Under the pieces are notes generated by a model. The model searched no databases and was not told where the DNA came from. It worked only from the letters and a program-made list of their open reading frames with translations. Of a stretch of DNA of 23,553 nucleotides, positions 5,278-11,834 are shown one piece after another; positions within the stretch are counted from its first letter, which is position 1; each line of letters begins with the position of its first letter. Both the position numbers and the translations under genes were made by a program. Source of the stretch: a virus; IMG/VR virus record IMGVR_UViG_3300017813_000002, positions 1 to 23,553 of that record. One strand, 5' to 3'.

Positions 5278-6381
5278 TCATAGGTTCACCTTCACTCGAC
5301 TGACTTCCCCAAGGTTTCGATGGTAAGTAATTCCCTGAAACTGCGCCCGCGCTGAATAGCTGTTGCTGGCCGCATAGGCATCCCGTGCTGTCACCGCCCG
5401 CAATTGCTCAACTTGTACACCGCCAACGTCCCGCATGTTAGTGTGATGTAAGTGTCCGGTGAAATAGTACCGATGCCGTGTTGCGCCCCACATCTCCGGC
5501 CACTCGTCCGCTAAATGTAGCACAAGCCGCTCCGCCTTGGCTTTGTCGCCGTGCTGCGAGGCCAGCAAGCACAGGCCAAACTGGTGGACAAAGAACTCGC
5601 CGGGACGTTTCTGCACGTTGATCCGGCTGTCGTTGCGGTAACGCTCCGCCAGAGCGAACATGACGGCCATGTAGGCGCTTTCATCGTGGTTTCCGCGCTG
5701 CACCACCACAGTCACCTTGTCGTGCTTCTGTGCGGCCATTTCAGCCGCTGCGGCGATTGCGTAGATAGCGGCCTCAAGGTTGCGATAATGTCGGCTGTCC
5801 ACATCGAGGACGTGCTTGCTCGCCGGGGTCATGTTGGTGTTGTCGTTGGCGTGCAGCAAATCGCCCAGCGCTATAATTATGGCTTCCGAAGATGCTGGGG
5901 AAGATTGAACGCACTGCCCGATGCCGGACTGGATCCGATCCACCGCAATGTCGGTGTCGTAAGCCTCGCCCGTTTCCTTCGCCCATGCGCGCATCCCGAT
6001 GTGGGCGTCCGGGATGGGATAAACCGTTAGCAGATCGGCGTCGCTCGGCCCCGTCTGCTTTGGCGGCAATTCAATTGCTGGCAATCCGGTGAAATATTCT
6101 TTGATCCGATCTAGCGTGTCGGTCGTATCATTATCTCTAGGCTGCTGAAAGTAGAGCGATGCGCCGTCAGTCTTTACCCAGCCGCTGTGCAGAATACCAA
6201 CGTCCTGCATCCCAGCTTCCGACATAGCGCCCTGCACCGCTGGGTCCGTAGTCACATATTTTTGAGCGCGCTTAAGTCTTTCGCGGATGGTGCTTTCATT
6301 TCTACCTAGTTTTCGGGCTATTTCTCGCTGAGACATGCCCTTCTTGTGCAGGTCATAGGCTTCGCGCTGCTCAGGTGTCAT
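5278..6381 (-). CDS. HTH-metallophosphoesterase fusion protein
   Basis: This 367-residue protein has two parts. Residues 1-45 form a resolvase-like helix-turn-helix (MTPEQREAYDLHKKGMSQRE, then IARKLGRNESTIRERLKRAQ). Residues ~118-320 form a calcineurin-like metallophosphoesterase: DAH at 125-127, GDLLHAND at 173-180 (D174), GNHD at 230-233, HGD at 277-279 and TGHLHH at 308-313. All main metal ligands are present, so it should be active on a phosphodiester, possibly nucleic acid. Similar phage proteins are usually annotated as DNA-repair exonuclease-like. Its ATG overlaps the Rz1 end by 11 bases, so it is transcribed with the lysis genes. The substrate is unknown. Confidence 0.85.
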   Translation of the reverse strand: MTPEQREAYDLHKKGMSQREIARKLGRNESTIRERLKRAQKYVTTDPAVQGAMSEAGMQDVGILHSGWVKTDGASLYFQQPRDNDTTDTLDRIKEYFTGLPAIELPPKQTGPSDADLLTVYPIPDAHIGMRAWAKETGEAYDTDIAVDRIQSGIGQCVQSSPASSEAIIIALGDLLHANDNTNMTPASKHVLDVDSRHYRNLEAAIYAIAAAAEMAAQKHDKVTVVVQRGNHDESAYMAVMFALAERYRNDSRINVQKRPGEFFVHQFGLCLLASQHGDKAKAERLVLHLADEWPEMWGATRHRYYFTGHLHHTNMRDVGGVQVEQLRAVTARDAYAASNSYSARAQFQGITYHRNLGEVSRVKVNL

Positions 6382-6586
6382 TGCAAATCGCCTTGCGGGT
6401 TTCGTTATGCTCCACGATCTGGCGCAATAACTTAGGGTCCGACTTCACCAATTCATCCACAACCGTATCGTTCCCGAAATAGATCGGATCTGATAGGTCG
6501 CAGTAAGTATCGCCGCTAATCGCCACCCCGCACCCACTCACGAGCGCGCTCAGCGACAGCGCCATCATCCATTTGCTGTACGTCAT
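6371..6586 (-). CDS. Rz1-like outer-membrane lipoprotein (o-spanin)
   Basis: This 71-residue protein has a lipoprotein signal: MTYSKWMMALSLSALVSGC, with the lipobox LVSGC and the cysteine at residue 19. After cleavage a ~53-residue mature lipoprotein would stand in the outer membrane and join with Rz across the periplasm to fuse the membranes in the last step of lysis. The mature part carries CDLSDPIYFGND and a final VEHNETRKAIC, a pattern I associate with alphaproteobacterial phage o-spanins. Its start lies out of frame inside the Rz gene (71-base overlap), the usual nested spanin layout. Confidence 0.82.
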   Translation of the reverse strand: MTYSKWMMALSLSALVSGCGVAISGDTYCDLSDPIYFGNDTVVDELVKSDPKLLRQIVEHNETRKAICNDT

Positions 6587-6752
6587 CTTGTACGTCCTTT
6601 GCTGTAAGCAATTTGTCTAATCGGTCGTCTTTGATTTCGTGTTCTAACTCAGTCTTGCCGTCTGCCTTGCCTCGGAAATACACCGTCACCACCGCCAGCA
6701 GTGCCGCGCCGAGAAATGCAGCATACATTTTTAGTTTGCCCATAAAGAACAT
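6516..6752 (-). CDS. Rz-like inner-membrane spanin (i-spanin)
   Basis: This 78-residue protein begins MFFMGKLKMYAAFLGAALLA. One N-terminal membrane helix (about residues 9-26) is followed by a charged helical region (KADGKTELEHEIKDDRLDKL and more) fit for a periplasmic coiled coil. It ends in REWVRGGD. The ATG overlaps the endolysin stop (TAATG). Together with the embedded lipoprotein gene it forms a two-component spanin. It is shorter than lambda Rz (153 residues), as is common in small-spanin phages. Confidence 0.78.
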   Translation of the reverse strand: MFFMGKLKMYAAFLGAALLAVVTVYFRGKADGKTELEHEIKDDRLDKLLTAKDVQDDVQQMDDGAVAERAREWVRGGD

Positions 6753-7411
6753 TAGCGGTCGCCCTTGTTCCATTTGTTGAGGCGCTCAAGGTCAATCACG
6801 CCCAGAGCCACCATCGCCACCACCGCCAGCACGCCCATAATTGCCAAGTTCTGCCACGGCAGCCCACCGACAACACCAACAAGGGGCGTGGCGGCAGATG
6901 CCACCTTCGCAACAGAACTTGCTTGGATTGTCTTGGTTTGCGCAATCTTCTGACGCTCCGGCTTCTTGGCCGTCTCCGCGCCCTTTAGCCACGGCTGAAT
7001 TTGGAAGCACGGGCACATTTTTGACGATACCGAATTATGCCCGCGAATTGTTTTGATTGCAGGATACTCCATTTGCAGGCGCGCCAGTAGTTTTCGCAAA
7101 GCGCGGTCTTGCTGCGGTGTGAAGTGCTCTTCGAACTTGTCATCCTGATCTCCGCCGTGGCCACCAAACAAAGAAATCCCGATGCTGTGCGCATTATGCC
7201 CTCTGGCGTGCGCACCAGCCCGCTCGACAGGTCGGCCCTCCGCAATGGTGCCGTCCCGGTCGATCAGGTAGTGGTAGCCGATATCGGACCACTTATTGTC
7301 CTCGACGTGCCAACGCCGAACCTCTTTGACCTTGAGGTCGGTGCTTTGATCTTCGCGCCAGTTTGCGCGCGTCGCAGTGCAGTGAACGATGATTTCGTCA
7401 ATCTTGCGCAT
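6752..7411 (-). CDS. Amidase endolysin with a C-terminal membrane helix
   Basis: This 219-residue endolysin starts MRKIDEIIVHCTATRANW. Residues 1-145 form a type-2 N-acetylmuramoyl-L-alanine amidase of the T7-lysozyme kind. The zinc ligands are H10, H125 and C133; Y46 and K131 occupy the T7 catalytic positions in GYHYL and KMCPC. It cuts the amide bond between the sugar and the peptide stem of peptidoglycan. After a Lys/Gln-rich linker (~145-165) comes an Ala/Gly region and a strongly hydrophobic segment at about 188-206 (NLAIMGVLAVVAMVALGVI), then LERLNKWNKGDR. A C-terminal membrane anchor is unusual for this class. The start at 7411 was chosen for its GAAGGG spacing and TAATG overlap. Confidence 0.92.
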   Translation of the reverse strand: MRKIDEIIVHCTATRANWREDQSTDLKVKEVRRWHVEDNKWSDIGYHYLIDRDGTIAEGRPVERAGAHARGHNAHSIGISLFGGHGGDQDDKFEEHFTPQQDRALRKLLARLQMEYPAIKTIRGHNSVSSKMCPCFQIQPWLKGAETAKKPERQKIAQTKTIQASSVAKVASAATPLVGVVGGLPWQNLAIMGVLAVVAMVALGVIDLERLNKWNKGDR

Positions 7412-7878
7412 TACCATTTCCCTTCATTTCGCCCGATAGCATACAGCAAAATGCCTAATCCCGCCACGCCAGCCAAAATAACCAGCCCGCCAAGTGTCCA
7501 AACTATCACGGCTTCTTTGATTTCAGCCTGCCGATACGCAGTTTTCTTGCGCTGGGCGCGTACACGGCGCAATGTTTCTTTGTAGTCGTCCAACCCCTTT
7601 GGGCCGTAGGTGAAGCTGATAAGCGTTTCCAAATCTCGGCGCATCTGCTGCATTTTCTTTTGTGCTGCAAATATCTCTATCGCCTCGGCCTCTGCGGATC
7701 CGGTGAGGCTTTTCCAGATGCTGGGGTTCTTGGCTTTCTCTGCGGCGTAGTTCACGTCAGACACAGCCCCGGCAAACTTGGCCAGAGCGCCCGTGGCATC
7801 ACGGCCAGCGGCAATCAGCGACTTGGCGTTGCTAACTGCGCTCGCCGCAACTGATAGGGCTGTGATGGGGTCTATCAT
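7411..7878 (-). CDS. Hypothetical lysis-region protein with C-terminal membrane helix
   Basis: This 155-residue protein starts MIDPITALSVAASAVSNAKS. The N-terminal Ala-rich helices are followed by a segment containing AAEKAKNPSIWKSLTGSAEA, then a charged helical stretch through IFAAQKKMQQMRRDLETLIS, then FTYGPKGLDDY. Near the C-terminus one membrane helix (WTLGGLVILAGVAGLGILLY) ends in a short charged tail. I know this arrangement from marine phage proteins found beside lysis genes, without an assigned function. Its ATG overlaps the stop of the 53-residue gene before it (ATGA) and its stop overlaps the endolysin start. A holin-related or membrane-scaffold role is possible but not shown. Confidence 0.75.
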   Translation of the reverse strand: MIDPITALSVAASAVSNAKSLIAAGRDATGALAKFAGAVSDVNYAAEKAKNPSIWKSLTGSAEAEAIEIFAAQKKMQQMRRDLETLISFTYGPKGLDDYKETLRRVRAQRKKTAYRQAEIKEAVIVWTLGGLVILAGVAGLGILLYAIGRNEGKW

Positions 7879-8036
7879 GCGTGGAACATCCGGTCTGCGC
7901 AGGTGTGATGTGGCGGGATAATGCGAGACAGCTTGGCATCACCGCACTGATAGGTGCAACGCTTGTAGAACACGCTGCCGATCCCATTAACGTACATATG
8001 TCCCCATCCTACGAATATGAGGACGCAGGCTGTCAC
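7875..8036 (-). CDS. 53-residue Cys/His-containing hypothetical protein
   Basis: A GTG-started frame fills the 154-base gap between two lysis-region genes, with 4-base overlaps at both ends (GTGA and ATGA). It reads VTACVLIFVGWGHMYVNGIG, then VFYKRCTYQCGD, then SRIIPPHHTCADRMFHA. An AGGA site precedes the GTG. An ATG inside (MYVNG) with GGGGA before it would give a shorter 40-residue form. The conserved-looking C-x3-C and HHTC residues suggest a metal site or disulfides. The hydrophobic start could be a weak export signal. Family unknown. Confidence 0.65.
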   Translation of the reverse strand: MTACVLIFVGWGHMYVNGIGSVFYKRCTYQCGDAKLSRIIPPHHTCADRMFHA

Positions 8037-8263
8037 TTTCCTATCCTGCCGATCAGGTCTTTGATGTCATCGCGGATCTCGGCCAGCATCGCGTTGGTTT
8101 CATCGCGGGCTTGCTTGGACATTTCCAAATCCTCCCGGCGCTGGTTCCACAGCCGCTTAATCTCTTTGCCGTTCTCAATTGATCGGCTTTCCAACCGGAT
8201 CAGCCAAACTAGAAAACCGACAAACGCAACTGCGACGGGCCAAAATGCTCTGATGATATCCAT
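8033..8263 (-). CDS. Small membrane protein, holin candidate
   Basis: This 76-residue protein starts MDIIRAFWPVAVAFVGFLVW. It has one membrane helix (about residues 5-23) followed by a long charged, coiled-coil-like region (RSIENGKEIKRLWNQRREDL through MLAEIRDDIKDLIG). One-helix proteins with a charged tail can be class-III-like holins or accessory lysis proteins. It is the first membrane gene in the transcribed direction before the endolysin. GAGG precedes the ATG at 8263; a longer in-frame start at 8284 lacks a ribosome site. The holin role is inference from topology and neighbours; the 155-residue protein and the endolysin anchor are competing candidates. Confidence 0.7.
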   Translation of the reverse strand: MDIIRAFWPVAVAFVGFLVWLIRLESRSIENGKEIKRLWNQRREDLEMSKQARDETNAMLAEIRDDIKDLIGRIGK

Positions 8264-8270
8264 GCCAGCC

Positions 8271-8597
8271 TCAAGTGATGTCATCTACAACGGTCACGAT
8301 TTCGTAACCACCATTGGGGAAGGTTTCGACAGATCCGTCCGTGTAGGTAATTTCAATCTCGGCTTCATAGCGGCCCGGCGTGTCAGTGTCCTCTGGGAAC
8401 CAATCGTATTTTACCACGCCACCCGCTGCATCGATGATGCCAGCACGCGCATCGACTTTTAGCGTCAATTCACCTTGCAGGCGCATGTGAAACCGAACGT
8501 CCAAAGCGTTGACGATATTTACCGCAGAGCCATCGGCAGCCTGCAAATTCATCCCAATCGTCGGAGACGTGTCAAATTGCTTGATTGTAAATGCCAT
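8271..8597 (-). CDS. BppU-like baseplate or fibre-associated domain protein
   Basis: This 108-residue protein begins MAFTIKQFDTSPTIGMNLQA. It is strand-rich with an Ig/jelly-roll feel. The residues AGVVKYDW-like (AAGGVVKYDWFPEDTDTPGR) and EAEIEITYTDGSVETFPNGG match the N-terminal domain of BppU-type proteins, which attach receptor-binding parts in the baseplate of siphophages. Here the protein is free-standing. It lies just downstream of two repeat-containing fibre-like genes, which supports a place in the host-recognition apparatus. GAGG stands before the ATG. Confidence 0.65.
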   Translation of the reverse strand: MAFTIKQFDTSPTIGMNLQAADGSAVNIVNALDVRFHMRLQGELTLKVDARAGIIDAAGGVVKYDWFPEDTDTPGRYEAEIEITYTDGSVETFPNGGYEIVTVVDDIT

Positions 8598-8606
8598 TGG
8601 CGCGCC

Positions 8607-9368
8607 TCATATGGTCTGACGAAGCGTCACATAGAAGATGCGCCGCTCACTAAACTGCCCGGTCAAGATGACGGGTCGACGCCAGTTTACCACATAAGTG
8701 CGTGATTGTGGAATAGTAACCAATCCACCTGTTGAGACCGCCTGCGGATCCACGCCTTCGACAGCAAAATCAACCGCGTTGGGTTTGATCGAAACGCCCG
8801 TGAATACACCCGGCGCAAACCCTGCAAGTGCCAAATCCCCAGCCGGGATATCAACCAGAACGCCTGTGCTGATTGATGAAGGCGCAGCGCCAGCGACCGC
8901 CAGATCGGCTGCGTCAGGCTTCACAGCAACGCCAGTGAATATCTGCGGCGCTACAGCGGCGAACTGGATCTCTAGCTTGGGAAGGCCATTTGCATACTCA
9001 GGCACGCCACCAGCGAGCGCAGTATCGGCAGCCGGAACCGCAATTGACTTACCTGCGGCAACCGTGGGCGCATTAGCTGCGACGATTGTGTTTGCCTGCG
9101 GAACAACAACGGCGTCGCCAAGCGAAATTGTCGGCAATGCTGTGCCGATTGTCAGACCGTTGGCCGGGGAAAATACAGACACGCCCGACGAAACAATTGG
9201 CACGCTCGCAGCGACGTTTAGGTTAGCCGCTGGGGACGTGAGCAGCACGCCCGTAGAGACGACAGGCGCAACGCCAGCAATGGCAATCGACGCCGCCGGG
9301 ATGTCGATGTAAAGGACGGTCGTATCGTCTGCGAGTGGGGCGTCTGATAAGGCTGCAAATGCCAGCAT
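8607..9368 (-). CDS. Ten-unit PAA-repeat tail/fibre-like protein
   Basis: This 253-residue protein consists of about ten repeats of 18-24 residues around the pattern PAAxLAxAGxAPxVxTGVxxx, as in PAASIAIAGVAPVVSTGV and PAGDLALAGFAPGVFTGV. The first 16 residues (MLAFAALSDAPLADDT) and the last unit (NWRRPVILTGQFSERRI) are shared with the next gene upstream (9369-9752), so the two are paralogues. Repeats of this kind occur in phage structural proteins near tail fibres and probably build an elongated beta-structure. No enzyme motif is visible. The start codon follows the paralogue stop directly. A structural, surface-exposed role is inferred. Confidence 0.72.
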   Translation of the reverse strand: MLAFAALSDAPLADDTTVLYIDIPAASIAIAGVAPVVSTGVLLTSPAANLNVAASVPIVSSGVSVFSPANGLTIGTALPTISLGDAVVVPQANTIVAANAPTVAAGKSIAVPAADTALAGGVPEYANGLPKLEIQFAAVAPQIFTGVAVKPDAADLAVAGAAPSSISTGVLVDIPAGDLALAGFAPGVFTGVSIKPNAVDFAVEGVDPQAVSTGGLVTIPQSRTYVVNWRRPVILTGQFSERRIFYVTLRQTI

Positions 9369-9752
9369 TTAAGTGCTCCCCGTCTGCCGTAGGTTGACGA
9401 ACTTAATCCGCCGCTCGCTGAACAGCCCAGTCAAAATGCGGGGTCTGTTCCATTCGATATCGTAAACAGCCAACGCATCAGGATCTATTTTTACGCCTGT
9501 TGAAACAGCAGCAGGCGCGCGCTTGATAAGCGTAATCCGACCCGGCTCTGGTTTGACGGTCACGCCGCTGGCAATAATTGGCGAAGCACCTGCTAAATTT
9601 ACATTAGCGGCTGGCGGGAAGATACGTCTGGCATTACCGACTTGATCTGGCGCAATTCCCGTTACAGCAATATTAGCCGCCGGAACCGCAATAAAGCGAA
9701 CCTCGGTATCATCCGCCAGCGGCGTATCTGCTATGGCGGCGAATGCCAGCAT
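9369..9752 (-). CDS. Four-unit PAA-repeat protein, paralogue of its neighbour
   Basis: This 127-residue protein has the same head (MLAFAAIADTPLADDTEV) and tail (WNRPRILTGLFSERRI) as the 253-residue protein next to it, but only about four repeat units instead of ten. Units include PAANIAVTGIAPDQV and PAANVNLAGASPIIASGV. It most likely arose by tandem gene duplication followed by repeat gain or loss. It probably serves in the same structure. It starts four bases after the tail assembly chaperone-like gene. No catalytic motif is seen. Confidence 0.72.
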   Translation of the reverse strand: MLAFAAIADTPLADDTEVRFIAVPAANIAVTGIAPDQVGNARRIFPPAANVNLAGASPIIASGVTVKPEPGRITLIKRAPAAVSTGVKIDPDALAVYDIEWNRPRILTGLFSERRIKFVNLRQTGST

Positions 9753-9756
9753 CGGC

Positions 9757-10218
9757 TTACTCCGGTTTTACCGGCCAATCCCCTTCGGCCAGATGCGGGA
9801 AGTTTACATGATCCGTGATGTCACGCAAAGCCTGCCGATAGGTTGTCATGGCGGCGTTCATCGTTACGTCAGTCAGAGCAAAATAATCGGTCCCGGCCAG
9901 CAACGTGTCACGCTTGGCGCGAACTTCCTTTGATTTGGCTGCGTCACGATCTGCAATCTGCTGTTCAGTTAAAGCAACAACCGTTTTTGTTAGCGTCCAC
10001 GCCCCGTCCTTGAGCACTGGCATGTTGCTATGCTGCAAACGATGGGTCATCGGATCGTAATCTGGTGCGCCTTCATAGCCCACCGGATACATCCCGTAAG
10101 AAGCCATCGTCTCCGCTGAGACAGTTTTCGGAAAGCTAGTATTTGGGTTGTCACGCCGCAAGTCGCCGACCGTGTATGGGTACTGGTCAATCTGGCCGTT
10201 TGTGATTTTTACGAACAT
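9757..10218 (-). CDS. Phage tail assembly chaperone-like protein (fibre-associated)
   Basis: The C-terminal half of this 153-residue protein, from AKRDTLLAGTDYFALTD through TYRQALRDITDHVNFPHLAE, matches the Phage_tail_APC type domain found in genes beside tail fibres. The N-terminal half (ITNGQIDQYPYTVGDLRRDN and VGYEGAPDYDPMTH) resembles the partner-binding region of such proteins. The first residues, ITNGQIDQ, also occur in the structural protein at 13138-13680, hinting at a shared attachment element. A good AGGAG site lies before the start. It probably helps the fibres to fold or assemble. Confidence 0.8.
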   Translation of the reverse strand: MFVKITNGQIDQYPYTVGDLRRDNPNTSFPKTVSAETMASYGMYPVGYEGAPDYDPMTHRLQHSNMPVLKDGAWTLTKTVVALTEQQIADRDAAKSKEVRAKRDTLLAGTDYFALTDVTMNAAMTTYRQALRDITDHVNFPHLAEGDWPVKPE

Positions 10219-10244
10219 TGTAAACTCCTATCTGTTCGATGTTA

Positions 10245-11834
10245 TTATTCGACGCCCAAGTTAAACGTAAAGACGTCATCTTGCGATTGCCCCATCATAA
10301 ACATTTGCGTGCCATCTTCTCTAAAGAAAAGGCCCTGTGGGCTTGGTTCAAAATTCACCAGACTAAAGTTCTGAGAATAGGATGCAGACGAAATATCCCA
10401 AGCCGTGCTCAAATCGTATTCGTTAATTGATAAGTTAGTATCTCCTAAAATAAACATTTTAAGTCCATCTGACTTAAAAAACAAACTTTCTGGGTTGGCA
10501 GCTTGGGGAGCGACACTAAAAGTTTGCAGGAAAGATGCAGAAGAAACGTCCCAAGCTGTGCTTAAATCGTATTCATGCACCGCGTCTGAACCAACCCCAC
10601 AAATATACATCTTTGCGCCGTCGGATCGAAAGAACACCGCTCTTGGCCCGCCCTCTTTCGCGCTAACGTCAAAGGCCTGCGAATAAGTTGCGGAAGAAAC
10701 GTCCCAAGCTGTGCTTAAATCGTATTCGTTAACACTATCGCTACTACTGCCTATGACATACATTTTTAAACCGTCGGGCTTAAAGAAAAGGCCCTCTGGG
10801 GTTGTTTCTTGGCTACCAACACTAAAAGTTTGCAAAAAAGACGCCGACAAAACATCCCAAGCCGTGCTCAAATCATATTCGTCAACGGCATTTCCGCTGT
10901 TGTCCGAAATATACATTTTAAGGCCGTCTGTCTTAAAGTGTATATCTGTTGGTAGGTTTCCTTGTGCGTTAATGTTAAAACCGCCGACAGTAAATTGATT
11001 AATAACGTCGCTTGATGCGCCTGCAATATACATCGCAGAGCCATCTGATTTGAAGAATACACCTCGTGGCGAAGTATCTTGAACGCTAGAACTTTGCAGA
11101 AAGGATGCGGAAGAAACATCCCAAGCTGTGCTTAGGTCATATTCGTAAACGTTATCTCCGGCAGACCCCAATACATAAAGTTTGCTTCCGTCGGGTTTGA
11201 AGAACAAACTTTCGGGAGACCCATCTTGGCTATTAACACTAAAGTTTTGCAGATAGGATGCAGACGAAATATCCCAAGCCGTGCTCAAGTCATATTCACT
11301 AACACTGTCGCTGGTGCTGCCTACAATATACATCTTGAGGCCGTCTTGCTTTAGGAAAACGTCTTTCAGAGCGCCTTCTTGACTTTGAACATTAAAGTTT
11401 TGCAGGTAAGAAGCAGACGAAATGTCCCAAGCTGTGCTTAGGTCATATTCGTAAACGATGTCAGCAGAAGAGCCTGCGACATAAAGTTTTGCCCCATCAG
11501 GTTTAAAGAAAATCCCTCTTGGGTTTGCGACTTCAACCGACAAATCAAAGTTTTGAGAATAGGATGCAGACGAAATATCCCAAGCTGTGCTCAACTCGTA
11601 TTCATTTATATCGTCCCCACCGCTTCCTGCTACATACATTTTAAGCCCATCTGGCTTAAAAAATATTCCTGCTGGCGCGTTTTCTTGCGAAGCGACACTA
11701 AAACTGCGAAGATTGTTGGTCGTCGAAATATCCCAACCTGGGGGGGAGTTGTAGTAAACAAATGACAAATCCCAAGCGCCCTCTGGGCTTGTAGGCGCAG
11801 CAGCGCCCATCTGCATGAGCCTTGCGATGCTCAT
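10245..11834 (-). CDS. Ten-repeat beta-propeller-like fibre or receptor-binding protein
   Basis: The 529 residues hold ten repeats of about 50 residues. Each has an FFKPDGLKMYVxGSxxDxVxEYD core followed by LSTAWDxSSASYxQNFSV and a QExxPxG turn. The pattern resembles YncE-type beta-propeller blades, so the protein probably forms one or more propellers or a long beta-stack. The last unit ends DDVFTFNLGVE without the STAWD half. Unit 5 lacks about 13 residues (its NQFTVGG replaces EYDLSTAWD). Such proteins in marine phages sit with tail fibres and may bind host glycans. The base composition looks more A/T-rich than in neighbouring genes, as if acquired separately. The gene overlaps the upstream fibre gene by four bases. 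Confidence 0.85.
   Translation of the reverse strand: MSIARLMQMGAAAPTSPEGAWDLSFVYYNSPPGWDISTTNNLRSFSVASQENAPAGIFFKPDGLKMYVAGSGGDDINEYELSTAWDISSASYSQNFDLSVEVANPRGIFFKPDGAKLYVAGSSADIVYEYDLSTAWDISSASYLQNFNVQSQEGALKDVFLKQDGLKMYIVGSTSDSVSEYDLSTAWDISSASYLQNFSVNSQDGSPESLFFKPDGSKLYVLGSAGDNVYEYDLSTAWDVSSASFLQSSSVQDTSPRGVFFKSDGSAMYIAGASSDVINQFTVGGFNINAQGNLPTDIHFKTDGLKMYISDNSGNAVDEYDLSTAWDVLSASFLQTFSVGSQETTPEGLFFKPDGLKMYVIGSSSDSVNEYDLSTAWDVSSATYSQAFDVSAKEGGPRAVFFRSDGAKMYICGVGSDAVHEYDLSTAWDVSSASFLQTFSVAPQAANPESLFFKSDGLKMFILGDTNLSINEYDLSTAWDISSASYSQNFSLVNFEPSPQGLFFREDGTQMFMMGQSQDDVFTFNLGVE
10290..11740. repeat. Tandem DNA repeat, about 150-bp period
   Basis: On the plus strand, TCCCAAGC(T/C)GTGCT followed by (C/T)A(A/G)(A/G)TC(G/A)TATTC recurs at about 10395, 10550, 10705, 10855, 11120, 11270, 11425 and 11580. 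The spacing is 150-155 bases except for one step of about 262 bases, where the unit around 10990-11090 is degenerate. These are the DNA of the protein repeats above. High identity between units makes recombination, and assembly collapse or expansion, likely here. Confidence 0.9.

Noticed and set aside
8698-9312. 204-residue plus-strand frame with Ala/Thr/Pro repeats
   Set aside because: It mirrors the PAA repeats of the minus-strand protein; repeats on one strand always keep frames open on the other.
10290-11740. CRISPR-like or satellite repeat array
   Set aside because: The ~150-bp units are in frame coding repeats with no spacer-repeat alternation of CRISPR size.
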